Counted from the first letter of the stretch, positions 7,300 to 16,238 are shown. The stretch is 53,654 bases of DNA from Clostridia bacterium (GCA_017399405.1 JAFQCT010000003.1:1-53654); one strand, 5' to 3'. A program made the numbers and translations. The notes: generated by a model from the sequence alone, not told the origin.

Positions 7300-7917
7300 T
7301 TATTGTTTGTTATAGTATGACAATGAAGCGATGAAATATGTACGGATATATCCTGCCTTTGCAACTACAACAAATTCATTTGTTGCTGTGTTAAAATAGG
7401 CTGTGTCACCATCTTTTTTCTGAGTTTTGGAAATAACGGATTTATTGCCGATAATATAATTTGCTTTGAAAAGATATTCTTCCATATCTCCACAGCCTGT
7501 TTCTTTTCCGTGCTTTGCATAATGCTCAGCCATAGATTTGGTATCATAAAAAGTGTGCTTATAAGGTGAAGTGTCAAATTCTTGAATTTCAACTGTATTT
7601 TTGACAGTGGACAGAAGAACTATTGCAACAACACCCAATAAATCAATAAAAAATACCGGAAGTGTTAATGAACCGTAATTTGTTATGCAGATTGCATTGA
7701 TAAAGATTAAGAATGTAATAATTGAAGATAAAAATGTAGAACGATTTTTGATTGGAGTTTGCAGATTGTACTTTTTAAACTCTTGATTGCCTCGTTTGTT
7801 TTTATCCCGACAAGATTTGCATCTTTTTGGCAAGTTAAGGCTTTTGGATTTATAAAAATCAATTTCGGAGTCTGAAAGATTAAATTCTCTGCCACATTGA
7901 ATGCATCTTTGCTTCAT
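7300..7917 (-). CDS. Zinc-ribbon membrane protein with possible BECR-type C-terminal domain
   Basis: 205 residues. The N-terminus has a CxxC...CxxC zinc ribbon (CIQCGREF, then CKSCRDKN, residues 5-39). Two hydrophobic helices follow (about 65-85 and 88-105). The last ~85 residues (EHYAKHGKE, EEYLFKA, DGDTAYFN, TNEFVVV, GYIRTYF) resemble C-terminal domains of polymorphic toxins and phage proteins with a Barnase/EndoU/ColicinE5-RelE (BECR) fold. That resemblance is from memory and moderate. The start lies 1 base after the smpB stop and the stop lies 3 bases before tmRNA, so all three look co-transcribed. It could be an RNase-like or RNA-binding membrane protein; no immunity gene is seen. Confidence 0.6.
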   Translation of the reverse strand: MKQRCIQCGREFNLSDSEIDFYKSKSLNLPKRCKSCRDKNKRGNQEFKKYNLQTPIKNRSTFLSSIITFLIFINAICITNYGSLTLPVFFIDLLGVVAIVLLSTVKNTVEIQEFDTSPYKHTFYDTKSMAEHYAKHGKETGCGDMEEYLFKANYIIGNKSVISKTQKKDGDTAYFNTATNEFVVVAKAGYIRTYFIASLSYYNKQ

Positions 7918-7918
7918 T

Positions 7919-8386
7919 TTATCGCATCCTTTCCTTCATAGAACGCTCAATGTTACGCTCAGCATCTTTTTTAGCGGCAACATCTCGCTTGTCGTAAAGT
8001 TTTTTACCTTTACAAAGACCCACTTGCACCTTTGCTCTGCCTTTTTTGAAGTAAATTGAGATAGGAATGAGAGTTAAACCCTCTTGTTTGGTAGTGCCGA
8101 GTAGTCGCATAATCTCTTTTTTGTGCATTAAGAGTTTGCGGACTCTCATTGGGTCACGGTTAAAAATGTTACCGTGGTCATAAGGACTAATGTGCATACC
8201 GTTGACGAAAAGTTCACCGTCAACAATACTGCACCAAGCATCTTTAAGATTACATTTGCCTTGTCTTAAAGACTTAACCTCAGTACCAACAAGTTCAATA
8301 CCTGCTTCAAAACTCTCAATTACGAAATAATCGTGGAGAGCTTTTTTGTTTTGTGCAATTGTAGTGTTAGTGTTTTTCTCTGCCAT
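7919..8386 (-). CDS. smpB: SsrA-binding protein SmpB
   Basis: 155 residues, the usual length. It opens with NKKALHDYFVIESFEAGIELVGTEVKSLR and carries the family's GxxLxPxxxYFKxGRAKVQVGLCKGKKLYDKR block and a basic C-terminal tail that enters the decoding centre. It delivers alanyl-tmRNA to stalled ribosomes. The start ATG 8386 has a GGAGAAAA ribosome binding site. The gene lies upstream of tmRNA on the same strand, separated only by the zinc-ribbon gene. Confidence 0.97.
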   Translation of the reverse strand: MAEKNTNTTIAQNKKALHDYFVIESFEAGIELVGTEVKSLRQGKCNLKDAWCSIVDGELFVNGMHISPYDHGNIFNRDPMRVRKLLMHKKEIMRLLGTTKQEGLTLIPISIYFKKGRAKVQVGLCKGKKLYDKRDVAAKKDAERNIERSMKERMR

Positions 8387-8408
8387 GATTATTTTCTCCG
8401 AAAATTAC

Positions 8409-8432
8409 GGACGATTCGTGAATCGCCCCTAC
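8409..8432. repeat. GC-rich palindromic element ending CCCCTAC
   Basis: An imperfect palindrome GGACGATTC/GAATCGCCC followed by CCTAC lies in the recR-smpB gap. A related element ending CCCCTAC occurs at 20280-20305. It looks like a dispersed repeat. Confidence 0.5.
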
Positions 8433-8433
8433 A

Positions 8434-9027
8434 TTATAACAAACTTCTGCCTTGAAGTGCTCTGGAAAGTGTTACCTCGTCTGCATATTCAAGGTCGCTA
8501 CCAACAGGAATACCATAAGCGAGTCTGCTGACTTTTATGCCCATTGGTTTTAAGAGTCGAGCAATATACATTGCGGTTGCTTCACCCTCGGCAGTAGGAT
8601 TTGTAGCCATAATAACCTCGTTTACAGAGTCATCAGCCATTCTGCTTATTAACTCTTTAATACGAATGTTATCAGGCCCTACACCATTCATTGGGGAGAT
8701 TACTCCGTGCAACACATGGTATGTGCCTTTATATTCGTGAGTCCGTTCAAATGCTGTAACATCGCGAGGGTTTTCGACCACGCAGATAATAGAATTATCG
8801 CGTTTAGGATTGCTACAAATTCCGCATTTTTCACCCTCAGTAAGATTACAACAAATATTGCAGGTATGTATATTAGTATGTGCATTATTTATGGCATCTA
8901 CTAAACTTTTTGTTTCACTATCATCAAGACCAAGAATATAATATGCCATTCTCTCCGCCGATTTCACACCGACAGAGGGCATTTTACGAAATTCTTCAAT
9001 CAGTTTTTCAAGTGATACGATTGCCAT
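8434..9027 (-). CDS. recR: Recombination mediator RecR
   Basis: 197 residues, full length. It has an N-terminal helix-hairpin-helix (FRKMPSVGVKSAERMAYYIL), a four-cysteine zinc finger (CNICCNL...CGIC), and a Toprim domain (IICVVENPRD, then NPTAEGEATAMY). It loads RecA at gaps with RecF/RecO. It is 25 bases downstream of the YbaB gene in the conserved dnaX-ybaB-recR arrangement and so probably shares its transcript. Confidence 0.97.
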   Translation of the reverse strand: MAIVSLEKLIEEFRKMPSVGVKSAERMAYYILGLDDSETKSLVDAINNAHTNIHTCNICCNLTEGEKCGICSNPKRDNSIICVVENPRDVTAFERTHEYKGTYHVLHGVISPMNGVGPDNIRIKELISRMADDSVNEVIMATNPTAEGEATAMYIARLLKPMGIKVSRLAYGIPVGSDLEYADEVTLSRALQGRSLL

Positions 9028-9052
9028 AATGCCAATACCCCGATTTGATAAA

Positions 9053-9388
9053 TTAGAAGCCGAGACCTGGAATATTCATTCCACCTGTGATTTTGCCCAT
9101 TTCTCTTTCTAATGTTTCATCTGCTTTTCTCATTGCTTCGTTAACTGCTGCAACAAGTAAATCTTCAAGCATTTCAACATCTTCAGGGTCAACAACATCT
9201 GGCTGGATTTTAACTGAAACTACCTGATGTGAGCCATTAACTGTTACATCAATTGCTCCGCCACCTGCACTTGAACTATATTCTGCTTCTTCGCACTCTT
9301 TCTGTACGCGAGCCATATCGTCCTGCATTTGCTGAAGGCGTTTCATCATATTAGCCTGACCGCCCTGATTTGGAATTCTTGCTTTCAT
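9053..9388 (-). CDS. ybaB: YbaB/EbfC nucleoid-associated protein
   Basis: 111 residues with the family core: a coiled-coil N-terminal helix (MMKRLQQMQDDMARVQKE), then VTVNGSHQVVSVKIQPDVVDPEDVEMLEDLLVAA written here only in part, and a C-terminal MGKITGGMNIPGLGF tail. The protein is a small dimeric DNA-binding protein. It starts 3 bases after dnaX, indicating one operon with dnaX and recR. Confidence 0.96.
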   Translation of the reverse strand: MKARIPNQGGQANMMKRLQQMQDDMARVQKECEEAEYSSSAGGGAIDVTVNGSHQVVSVKIQPDVVDPEDVEMLEDLLVAAVNEAMRKADETLEREMGKITGGMNIPGLGF

Positions 9389-9391
9389 TTG

Positions 9392-11035
9392 TTATTCCTC
9401 CTTAATTTTTACACCAAGACTTTTTGCCTTTGCAACAAGGTCAGAAAGTGGGTTTTTTGGTGCTTCTTCTTGCTTGTTGTTATAAACAGCAAGAGTATAT
9501 GTTTTGCCTGTTACTTCTGCAACAGCTTCTCTTATGATTTTTGAATAGTCACCTGTTTTAAGATAAAGTTCAAGAACGGGTGAGCCTTTAATAAGCAAAT
9601 ATTTATTCTGATGAATAAATGCACTTGAACCTGTAAGCATTGCAATAAGACTTGGGTCTTTTGCAAAAAGTTTTTCTGTAACTTCCGGCCAAATGTCAAA
9701 TGGAACTGTACCTGTATTTTCGGGAACAATAGTTTTTTCTTCCTTTACAGGTTGAGGTTCTGGTTTTGGCTCTTCTTTCACTGTTTCTTCAACGCTTGGT
9801 TGAGTAGGTGCAGGTGTTGGTTCTGCTTTTGGCTCGGGAGTTATTTCCGATTTTACAGGAGCAGGAGTTTGAGCCTTAACCGTAACTTTGCCTGATGCAA
9901 TTGCACTTTCAAGCTCACTTATTCTGCGAAGAAGTGCGTTTATATCACTATCAAGTGATGGTGCGCAAAGACGAATAATGCAAAGTTCTGCACTTGTTCT
10001 GCGGTTTGCACCTTGTTTCATAGTTGATGCAGACGCAGTAAGAATGTCAATACAAGACATAATAGTCGCAAGAGTTGTTTTTGCACTTTGTTCACGGATA
10101 ACATCAATTTCACCTTGTGAACAGATAATCATATCTTCAAAATTCTTAACAGCCTTTGAAACCATAAGATTTCTGAAATGGCTTGTAAGCTCAGTAATAA
10201 GACGCTCCATATCGCAAGAGTCATTATAAAGTTTGTCAATAACCTCAAGTGCTTTTGCAGAGTCTTTTTCTAAAATACAATCGCAAAGTTCAAAAATATA
10301 TTCACGACCTGCAAGACCTGCACTGCTTGCTACTGCTGCAGAGTCGATTACGCCCTCGTAAGAGGAACAGCGGTCAAGAAGCGAGAGTGCGTCACGCATA
10401 GCACCGTCTGCAATACGGGCAATAAGCATAGCACCGTCATCTGCAAGTTGAAGACTTTCTTTTTGTGCAACCTCTTTAAGTCTTACAGCCATATCTTCAG
10501 GTGGAATACGCTTAAAGTCAAAACGCTGACAACGAGAAAGAATAGTTGACGGCAATTTATGAACTTCAGTTGTTGCAAGAATGAAAATTACATGAGCAGG
10601 TGGTTCTTCAAGAGTTTTAAGAAGTGCGTTGAAAGCACCAATTGAGAGCATATGAACTTCGTCAATAATATAAACTCTGTACTTTGCGTTTGCAGGTGTA
10701 AAGTTTGCTTCTTCACGCAAATCGCGGATATTATCAACACCGTTGTTTGATGCAGCATCAATTTCAATAATATCAAGAATAGAACCGTTGTCGATACCCT
10801 TACAGATTTCACATTCATTACAAGGGTTTCCGTTGTGAGAATCTAAACAGTTGACTGCTTTAGCAAGGATTTTTGCACAGGAGGTTTTGCCGGTGCCACG
10901 AGACCCTGTAAAAAGGTAAGCGTGACTTGTTTTGCCGGATTTCACAGCATTCTCAAGTGTAGTTGTAATGTGCTGTTGGCCTACAACATCAGTAAATGTA
11001 GATGGTCTGTATTTACGATAAAAAGCACGATACAT
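9392..11035 (-). CDS. dnaX: DNA polymerase III subunit gamma/tau
   Basis: 547 residues. The AAA+ clamp-loader core has Walker A GSRGTGKTS (about 43-51), a zinc module (CLDSHNGNPCNECEIC), Walker B VYIIDEVHML and sensor 1/SRC box ILSRCQRFDF. A proline/glutamate-rich linker (about 375-440) leads to a tau-like C-terminal domain that would contact the polymerase. It is the ATPase of the clamp-loader complex at the replication fork. It lies just downstream of the SRP RNA gene and likely uses its promoter. No programmed frameshift signal was identified. Confidence 0.97.
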   Translation of the reverse strand: MYRAFYRKYRPSTFTDVVGQQHITTTLENAVKSGKTSHAYLFTGSRGTGKTSCAKILAKAVNCLDSHNGNPCNECEICKGIDNGSILDIIEIDAASNNGVDNIRDLREEANFTPANAKYRVYIIDEVHMLSIGAFNALLKTLEEPPAHVIFILATTEVHKLPSTILSRCQRFDFKRIPPEDMAVRLKEVAQKESLQLADDGAMLIARIADGAMRDALSLLDRCSSYEGVIDSAAVASSAGLAGREYIFELCDCILEKDSAKALEVIDKLYNDSCDMERLITELTSHFRNLMVSKAVKNFEDMIICSQGEIDVIREQSAKTTLATIMSCIDILTASASTMKQGANRRTSAELCIIRLCAPSLDSDINALLRRISELESAIASGKVTVKAQTPAPVKSEITPEPKAEPTPAPTQPSVEETVKEEPKPEPQPVKEEKTIVPENTGTVPFDIWPEVTEKLFAKDPSLIAMLTGSSAFIHQNKYLLIKGSPVLELYLKTGDYSKIIREAVAEVTGKTYTLAVYNNKQEEAPKNPLSDLVAKAKSLGVKIKEE

Positions 11036-11060
11036 CGTTTTTCCTCCTTGCTAAAAAATG

Positions 11061-11200
11061 TGCCTTAACTCAGTCATGTGTCGTGCAGGCAGACTGTGGC
11101 GCCCGGTGCAAACCGCTTAATGCTGCTCGGTTCCCCGCCTGACATGGTTCACAGCGCCCCGCCGCACAGGACCCACACGGCACACGACTGAATTAAGGCA
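11061..11200 (-). ncRNA. ffs: Signal recognition particle RNA (small bacterial type)
   Basis: The minus-strand RNA folds on itself: the 5' GCCTTAATTCAGTCGTGTGCCGTG and 3' region CATGACTGAGTTAAGGC pair end to end, and the apex holds the conserved helix 8 loop TGTCAGGCGGGGAACCGAGCAGCA. It binds Ffh to target membrane proteins. At about 140 nt it appears to lack a long Alu domain. Position upstream of dnaX is typical for Firmicutes. Ends are judged from pairing, so they are approximate. Confidence 0.93.
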
Positions 11201-11218
11201 TCTTTATCTAGTCAAATA

Positions 11219-11247
11219 ATTATACTATATATGTGTGAGAATTTCAA
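11219..11247 (-). promoter_or_regulatory. Promoter of SRP RNA / dnaX
   Basis: On the minus strand TTGAAA (11247-11242), 17 bases, TATAAT (11224-11219), placing the start near the 5' end of the SRP RNA. Confidence 0.85.
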
Positions 11248-11333
11248 GAGGAAAATCAATACTATTTTTGTTGTAGTTGTAATAGTTTTATGATAAAATA
11301 TAATAGTACAATTGTATTTGGAGGACAAATAGG

Positions 11334-12929
11334 ATGTTTAACATAATTCCTCAACCTATAAGTGTAATTTTTAATACAGATAAAAAAGGCTTTACACTTC
11401 ATTCAGGCACAACAATTTCGCCATATCCCTTTGCAAAAGATTTGATTTCGTTTGCACGAAAAGTTTTCAACAAAAAAATCATTATGCACGAAGACACAGG
11501 TGAAGAAAGGTCAATTATCTTAAAGATTGACAATGTTGTTGAAAATGACGAGGGTTATACAATTAAATGCGAAGACCGTCGCGTTTATATCAACGCAAAA
11601 ACTGAAACGGGACTTTTTTACGGATTACAAACTCTTAAACAGATGCTTTTGCAGACAAACGGTAAAATTCCATATACAGAAATTGTGGATTACCCTCGCT
11701 TTTCATATCGTGGTTATATGCTTGACTGCGGTCGCTATTTTTACCCCGTTGAAGATATTAAGCGAATTGTGGATTTAATGGCTTTGCATAAACTAAATGT
11801 GTTGCATTGGCATTTGACAGAAGACCAAGGTTGGCGAGTTCAGATAAAAAAATATCCGTTACTCACCGAAAAAGGCTCAACGCGAAGTCACACAAATTTT
11901 AATCACAAGCCACACGGTGGTTATTATACACAAGATGAAATAAAAAAAATTGTCGCATATTGTCACGCGAAAAAAATTAAGGTTATTCCTGAATTTGACA
12001 TACCGGGTCATATGGTTGCTGCTATTGCTTGTTACCCGGAACTTTCTTGTTTTGGTCGAAATCTTGAAGTTGCAACTCATTGGGGTGTTAAACACGATAT
12101 TCTTTGTGCAGGCAAAGAGTCGTCATATCAGTTCGTTTTCGATGTGCTTGACGAGTTAATTGAATTGTTCCCTGATAAGATTATTCATATCGGTGGTGAC
12201 GAAGCAGTTAAAATGCGTTGGGAACTTTGCTCCGATTGTCAGAAAGCCATTAAAGAAAACGGACTTCGTGATGAAAATGATTTGCAGATGTTCTTTATGA
12301 CAAAAGTAAATGATTATCTTAAATCAAAGGGCTATTCTTCAGTAATGTGGAATTACGATAAAATTGAAAATGCTGACAGATTAGATGCAGATATTGCTTG
12401 GACAGTCTGCGGAATGGGTGATGACAAAGATTTAGTTAAAAACGAACTAAAGCGTGGAAGAAAACTTATAAATACAAATTGTTATCCATATTATTTCGAT
12501 TTTCCGTATGGTTGGAATACTCTTAAAATGGTTTGTGAAGACGATGGTGCATTAACTGACAAGGACGAAGAAACTTGGGGCATTGAAGCACAGATGTGGA
12601 CAGAATATGTGCCAAATATGAAAAAACTTGAGTTTCTCACTTTCCCACGACTTGGTGCTATGGCTGAAAATGCGTGGGCAGAAAAAGGATATCCGTCATT
12701 TACTACATTTTTACACAAAGCAAAGGACTATTATAATTTGCTTGATGTTTATAAAGTCAGATACGCGAAAATCAAAAAAGCGTGTCCGTCATTTATATAT
12801 AAACACGCATCATCATTGTGGTTCAAACGCAGAGTACTGCATTGGCAAGGGTTACACAATTTATTTGATGATGCAAAGGCTAAAAAAGAGGCGGAAAAAT
12901 ACTCACAAAAAGCAAGTGTTAATTTTTAA
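11334..12929 (+). CDS. Beta-N-acetylhexosaminidase, GH20 family
   Basis: 531 residues. An N-terminal alpha/beta domain precedes the GH20 TIM barrel: YRGYMLDCGRYF (126-136), LNVLHWHLTEDQGWR (154-168), PEFDIPGH (219-226) and the catalytic pair D289-E290 in HIGGDEAVK. It removes terminal N-acetylglucosamine or N-acetylgalactosamine from glycans by substrate-assisted catalysis. No signal peptide is present, so it probably acts inside the cell on imported oligosaccharides. Start ATG 11334 has GGAGGA upstream, and a TATAAT at 11299-11304 is the likely -10. Glycerol kinase follows 55 bases downstream. Confidence 0.93.
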   Translation: MFNIIPQPISVIFNTDKKGFTLHSGTTISPYPFAKDLISFARKVFNKKIIMHEDTGEERSIILKIDNVVENDEGYTIKCEDRRVYINAKTETGLFYGLQTLKQMLLQTNGKIPYTEIVDYPRFSYRGYMLDCGRYFYPVEDIKRIVDLMALHKLNVLHWHLTEDQGWRVQIKKYPLLTEKGSTRSHTNFNHKPHGGYYTQDEIKKIVAYCHAKKIKVIPEFDIPGHMVAAIACYPELSCFGRNLEVATHWGVKHDILCAGKESSYQFVFDVLDELIELFPDKIIHIGGDEAVKMRWELCSDCQKAIKENGLRDENDLQMFFMTKVNDYLKSKGYSSVMWNYDKIENADRLDADIAWTVCGMGDDKDLVKNELKRGRKLINTNCYPYYFDFPYGWNTLKMVCEDDGALTDKDEETWGIEAQMWTEYVPNMKKLEFLTFPRLGAMAENAWAEKGYPSFTTFLHKAKDYYNLLDVYKVRYAKIKKACPSFIYKHASSLWFKRRVLHWQGLHNLFDDAKAKKEAEKYSQKASVNF

Positions 12930-12984
12930 CTAAAATTCGGGGATTAGTTAAAAAATATCTATTATAAATTTGAGGTGTTATATT

Positions 12985-14493
12985 ATGAAAAAATATGTAT
13001 TGGCATTAGACCAGGGAACAACAAGTTCGCGTGCTATTCTTTTTGATAAAAAAGGTAACATTTGTTATAAGGCACAGCACGAGTTCACACAGATTTATCC
13101 GCATACGGGTTGGGTTGAACATAATCCTATGGAAATCCTTTTTTCACAACTTCAATCTGTTATGGAAGTAATGGCGGCAAGTAAAGCAACTGCAAATGAT
13201 ATTGCTTCAATCGGTATTACAAATCAGCGTGAAACCACAATTGTGTGGGATAAGTCTACTGGTAAACCTATTTACAATGCAATTGTTTGGCAGTGCAGAA
13301 GAACTGCTGATATGTGCGAAAAAATCAAAGAAGATGCAGAACTTACACAGTACATAAAAGACCATACAGGTCTTGTTGTTGACGCATATTTCTCCGCTAC
13401 AAAAATCAAGTGGATTCTTGATAATGTTGAAGGTGCTCGCGAACTTGCTGAACAAGGTCAACTCCTTTTCGGCACAGTTGAAACATGGCTTATTTGGAAC
13501 TTGACAGGCGGTGCGGTACATATTACTGACTATTCAAACGCATCAAGAACAATGATTTTTGATGTTGATAAACTTTGTTGGGATGAATATCTTTGTGCAA
13601 AACTCGGTATTCCTATGGCTATGCTTCCAAAAGTTGAGCCATCAAGCAAGGTTTACGGCACAGTTGGTAAGAGCGTTATGGGTATTGAGGAGTTGGCAGG
13701 TGTGCCTATTTCAGGTGCAATCGGTGACCAGCCTGCAGCACTTTTTGGTCAGGGCTGTTTCGAAAAAGGTCAGGCAAAAAATACTTATGGCACAGGCTGT
13801 TTCTTGCTTATGAACACAGGCGACAAGCGTGTTGAATCAAAGAACAATCTTGTTACAGGTGTTGCTTGGGGTGTTGGTGACGAAGTAACTTACGCTATTG
13901 AGGGTTCTGCTTTTAATGCAGGCTCAGTTATCAAGTGGCTTCGTGATGATTTACAACTTATTCCGTCTGCTCGTCGTTGTGATGAGTTAGCAGAAAGTGT
14001 TCCAAATTCAAATGGTGTGTATTTTGTTCCGGCATTTACAGGTCTTGGTGCACCTTACTGGGATATGTATGCTCGTGGTACTATTGTAGGTCTTACCCGT
14101 GGTGCAAATGCGGCACATATTTGTCGTAGCGTTCTTGAAGCAATTGCATATCAGATGACAGACTTGCTTGAGGCTATGAAACAAGATTCAGATATCAATC
14201 TTTCTGAACTTCGTGTTGACGGTGGTGCATCTGTAAGCGATATTATGATGCAGATTCAGTCAGATATGATTAGAACAAATGTAAACAGACCAAAAATGGT
14301 TGAAACAACTGCAATTGGTGCGGCTTACCTTGCAGGTCTCGCAGTAGGATTCTGGAAAGATACTGCTGAAATCGAGAAAATCCGCGAAGTTGATAAGGTT
14401 TTCGAGCCACAAATGGATATTGAAAAACGCGAAAAGAGATATCGCGGTTGGCTTCGTGCAGTTGAGCGTTCAAGAGATTGGGTTGAACATTGA
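12985..14493 (+). CDS. glpK: Glycerol kinase
   Basis: 502 residues, standard length. FGGY-family landmarks: [13 protein letters not shown] at the N-terminus, NQRETT, W-x-C-RRTADMC, the [20 protein letters not shown]-type segment, [13 protein letters not shown] and the C-terminal [17 protein letters not shown]. It phosphorylates glycerol to sn-glycerol 3-phosphate with ATP. ATG 12985 is used because GAGGTG lies 7 bases upstream; an earlier TTG at 12970 overlaps that site. The next gene begins 5 bases after its stop. Confidence 0.97.
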   Translation: MKKYVLALDQGTTSSRAILFDKKGNICYKAQHEFTQIYPHTGWVEHNPMEILFSQLQSVMEVMAASKATANDIASIGITNQRETTIVWDKSTGKPIYNAIVWQCRRTADMCEKIKEDAELTQYIKDHTGLVVDAYFSATKIKWILDNVEGARELAEQGQLLFGTVETWLIWNLTGGAVHITDYSNASRTMIFDVDKLCWDEYLCAKLGIPMAMLPKVEPSSKVYGTVGKSVMGIEELAGVPISGAIGDQPAALFGQGCFEKGQAKNTYGTGCFLLMNTGDKRVESKNNLVTGVAWGVGDEVTYAIEGSAFNAGSVIKWLRDDLQLIPSARRCDELAESVPNSNGVYFVPAFTGLGAPYWDMYARGTIVGLTRGANAAHICRSVLEAIAYQMTDLLEAMKQDSDINLSELRVDGGASVSDIMMQIQSDMIRTNVNRPKMVETTAIGAAYLAGLAVGFWKDTAEIEKIREVDKVFEPQMDIEKREKRYRGWLRAVERSRDWVEH

Positions 14494-14497
14494 AAAA

Positions 14498-14944
14498 ATG
14501 AGTAACGGACTTTATAATGGTAATAATAATTTTCCCACAATGACAAGGTCGGAATATGTTGACGAATATAATGACATAATAAAATATTATGAGCAATTAA
14601 GAGCGGAAGAAAAGAAATTTTTGCCGTTTTATATTGTTGTAACTTTGATAGCAGTCGCGTTTATAATCTATTGTATTTGCACTAAAAGTGTTATTGGTAT
14701 TTTTATTATGTGGTTATTTATGGCTCCATTTAGTTACCGTCACCGTCGTTTTCTTAGACATAGTGGTTTAACAATGAAGGAAATATCGAAAGGTGCTAGT
14801 TTGCTCTTTTTCTTTGCGTTTCCTTTAATAGGTTATGTTGTTCGCGCAAATCAACTCAATAATAAAGAGAAAGAACTTTTGCAAGAGTTAGAAGATAAAA
14901 AAGCGTTATGTATTTCAATCGGCACTTATGATGTTGAAAAGTAG
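14498..14944 (+). CDS. Unknown three-TM membrane protein (paralog family, copy 1)
   Basis: 148 residues from ATG 14498, five bases after the glpK stop; the ribosome binding site is weak, so coupling to glpK is likely. Hydrophobic helices at about 42-60, 63-80 and 100-115. The C-terminal tail ELLQELEDKKALCISIGTYD matches in pattern the tails of the next two proteins (L..LE..K..C...GTYD). Unlike them it lacks the N-terminal ISHLANRMFDENV box. Family not recognised. The shared tail suggests a common partner or sorting signal (inference). Confidence 0.7.
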   Translation: MSNGLYNGNNNFPTMTRSEYVDEYNDIIKYYEQLRAEEKKFLPFYIVVTLIAVAFIIYCICTKSVIGIFIMWLFMAPFSYRHRRFLRHSGLTMKEISKGASLLFFFAFPLIGYVVRANQLNNKEKELLQELEDKKALCISIGTYDVEK

Positions 14945-14951
14945 GTAGATT

Positions 14952-15560
14952 ATGGACGAAAAGTTAAGAATTGATGTTCTTGAAGCATCTGGTGATAAAG
15001 AAGATATTTCTCACCTTGCAAATCGAATGTTTGACGAGAATGTAGATAGTTTTGCCGAGGGTGAAACTATGAATCGTGATTATCTGCATCAGATTTATGG
15101 CGAAAGTATGGATTTCCTTAACAAAGATGTCCGTCTTACAAGAACAAAGTACTATGAGACGCGTGAAAAGGTTGAACAGAACTTTGAAAAAGAGACAAAT
15201 CGCTCAAAAATGTTATTGATAGTATCTTTAATAATACTAGCTGTTTGTATAGTGTCGGCATTTAGTTTATATACACAAGGCATTCGTTATTATGGCTTGT
15301 TTGCAGAAAACATGTGGGATGTAGCCTCAAGTACAGGATACTCTTATTCTGAATTGAAAGTTATGTGGCACATTTTTGGCTTGTCAATGATGGTGGGAAC
15401 TCTCTTTTTATTAGTAGGGGGAATTCAGCTCTATATGTTGGGCGTTGGTAGTATAAAACGCGTGAAGGAACTGAAAAAGGCAAGAGAAAAAGCGTTGCAA
15501 CATCTTGAAGAAGGCAAAAAAGAGTGCATGATAATGGGAACTTATGACGCAGGTAGGTGA
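14952..15560 (+). CDS. Unknown two-TM membrane protein (paralog family, copy 2)
   Basis: 202 residues. A soluble N-terminal part carries EDISHLANRMFDENV (residues 17-31), shared almost exactly with the next gene, then a tyrosine/arginine-rich segment, two membrane helices (about 87-109 and 140-165) and a basic helix ending in EKALQHLEEGKKECMIMGTYD. Start ATG 14952 has a GTAGGT-type site and lies 7 bases after the previous stop. No known domain is recognised. The operon position behind glpK says little about function. Confidence 0.75.
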   Translation: MDEKLRIDVLEASGDKEDISHLANRMFDENVDSFAEGETMNRDYLHQIYGESMDFLNKDVRLTRTKYYETREKVEQNFEKETNRSKMLLIVSLIILAVCIVSAFSLYTQGIRYYGLFAENMWDVASSTGYSYSELKVMWHIFGLSMMVGTLFLLVGGIQLYMLGVGSIKRVKELKKAREKALQHLEEGKKECMIMGTYDAGR

Positions 15561-15565
15561 GCAAT

Positions 15566-16099
15566 ATGGATGAAAAATTGAACAACCAAAGCGTTGAAAC
15601 AGAGGAAAAAGCTGATATTTCTCACCTTGCAAACAGAATGTTTGACGAGAATGTTGTTTGTGAAGAAGAAAAACCGTTCGGTCGCGAATATTTTGACGCT
15701 GTTCATTACGGGGAGTTAAAGCCTAACACAGACCATATTGTTATGACGCGGTCAATGTATAATAAAAGCGTTATAAAAATTGAAGAAAACACAAAGGCAG
15801 AAATTAAAGAGGCTAAAAAGTATATACCCATATATGTAATAATTGAAATACTGCTTTTTATTCTTACAGTTGCTATCAATACGGTATGCCATAACATTGG
15901 GTTGGAGCCACTCATAAGATTAAGTGGTGGGGTAAGTGCGGCAGCACTTATGATTTTGCCTGCTTTGATATATTTGTTCACAGCAGCTACTGTTAAAAGA
16001 ATTAAAAGGGCAAAAACAGCAAGAGAAAAAGCATTGCAACGACTTGAACAAACTAAACAGGAATGTATGATGATGGGCACTTATGATGCCTTAAAATAA
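15566..16099 (+). CDS. Unknown two-TM membrane protein (paralog family, copy 3)
   Basis: 177 residues from ATG 15566 (AGGTAGGTGAG upstream; an in-frame GTG at 15557 overlaps the previous stop and is less likely). Order: charged start, ADISHLANRMFDENV, MTRSMYNKS segment, membrane helices at about 86-106 and 117-140, then a basic helix ending EKALQRLEQTKQECMMMGTYD. It is the closest relative of copy 2 and the last gene of the glpK unit, followed by a strong terminator. Function unknown. Confidence 0.75.
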   Translation: MDEKLNNQSVETEEKADISHLANRMFDENVVCEEEKPFGREYFDAVHYGELKPNTDHIVMTRSMYNKSVIKIEENTKAEIKEAKKYIPIYVIIEILLFILTVAINTVCHNIGLEPLIRLSGGVSAAALMILPALIYLFTAATVKRIKRAKTAREKALQRLEQTKQECMMMGTYDALK

Positions 16100-16115
16100 T
16101 TTAATAAAAACCCAA

Positions 16116-16149
16116 AACCCCATCGGATTAACCGATGGGGTTCCTTTTT
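16116..16149 (+). terminator. Terminator of the glpK-membrane protein operon
   Basis: 11-base arms (16116-16126, 16132-16142) with a 5-base loop, followed by TTCCTTTTT. Confidence 0.9.
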
Positions 16150-16238
16150 CACTCGCCAATGTGACGAGATATAACCGTATTTAGTTTAATAAATAATATC
16201 AAAGAAAAGGCTAAAAGTCAAGGGGTTAAGAGATATAT

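Noticed and set aside
7119-7334. Open frame on the + strand over tmRNA
   Set aside because: It is antisense to a structural RNA and has no ribosome binding site.
9888-10229. 113-codon + strand frame inside dnaX
   Set aside because: Shadow of dnaX, with no ribosome binding site.
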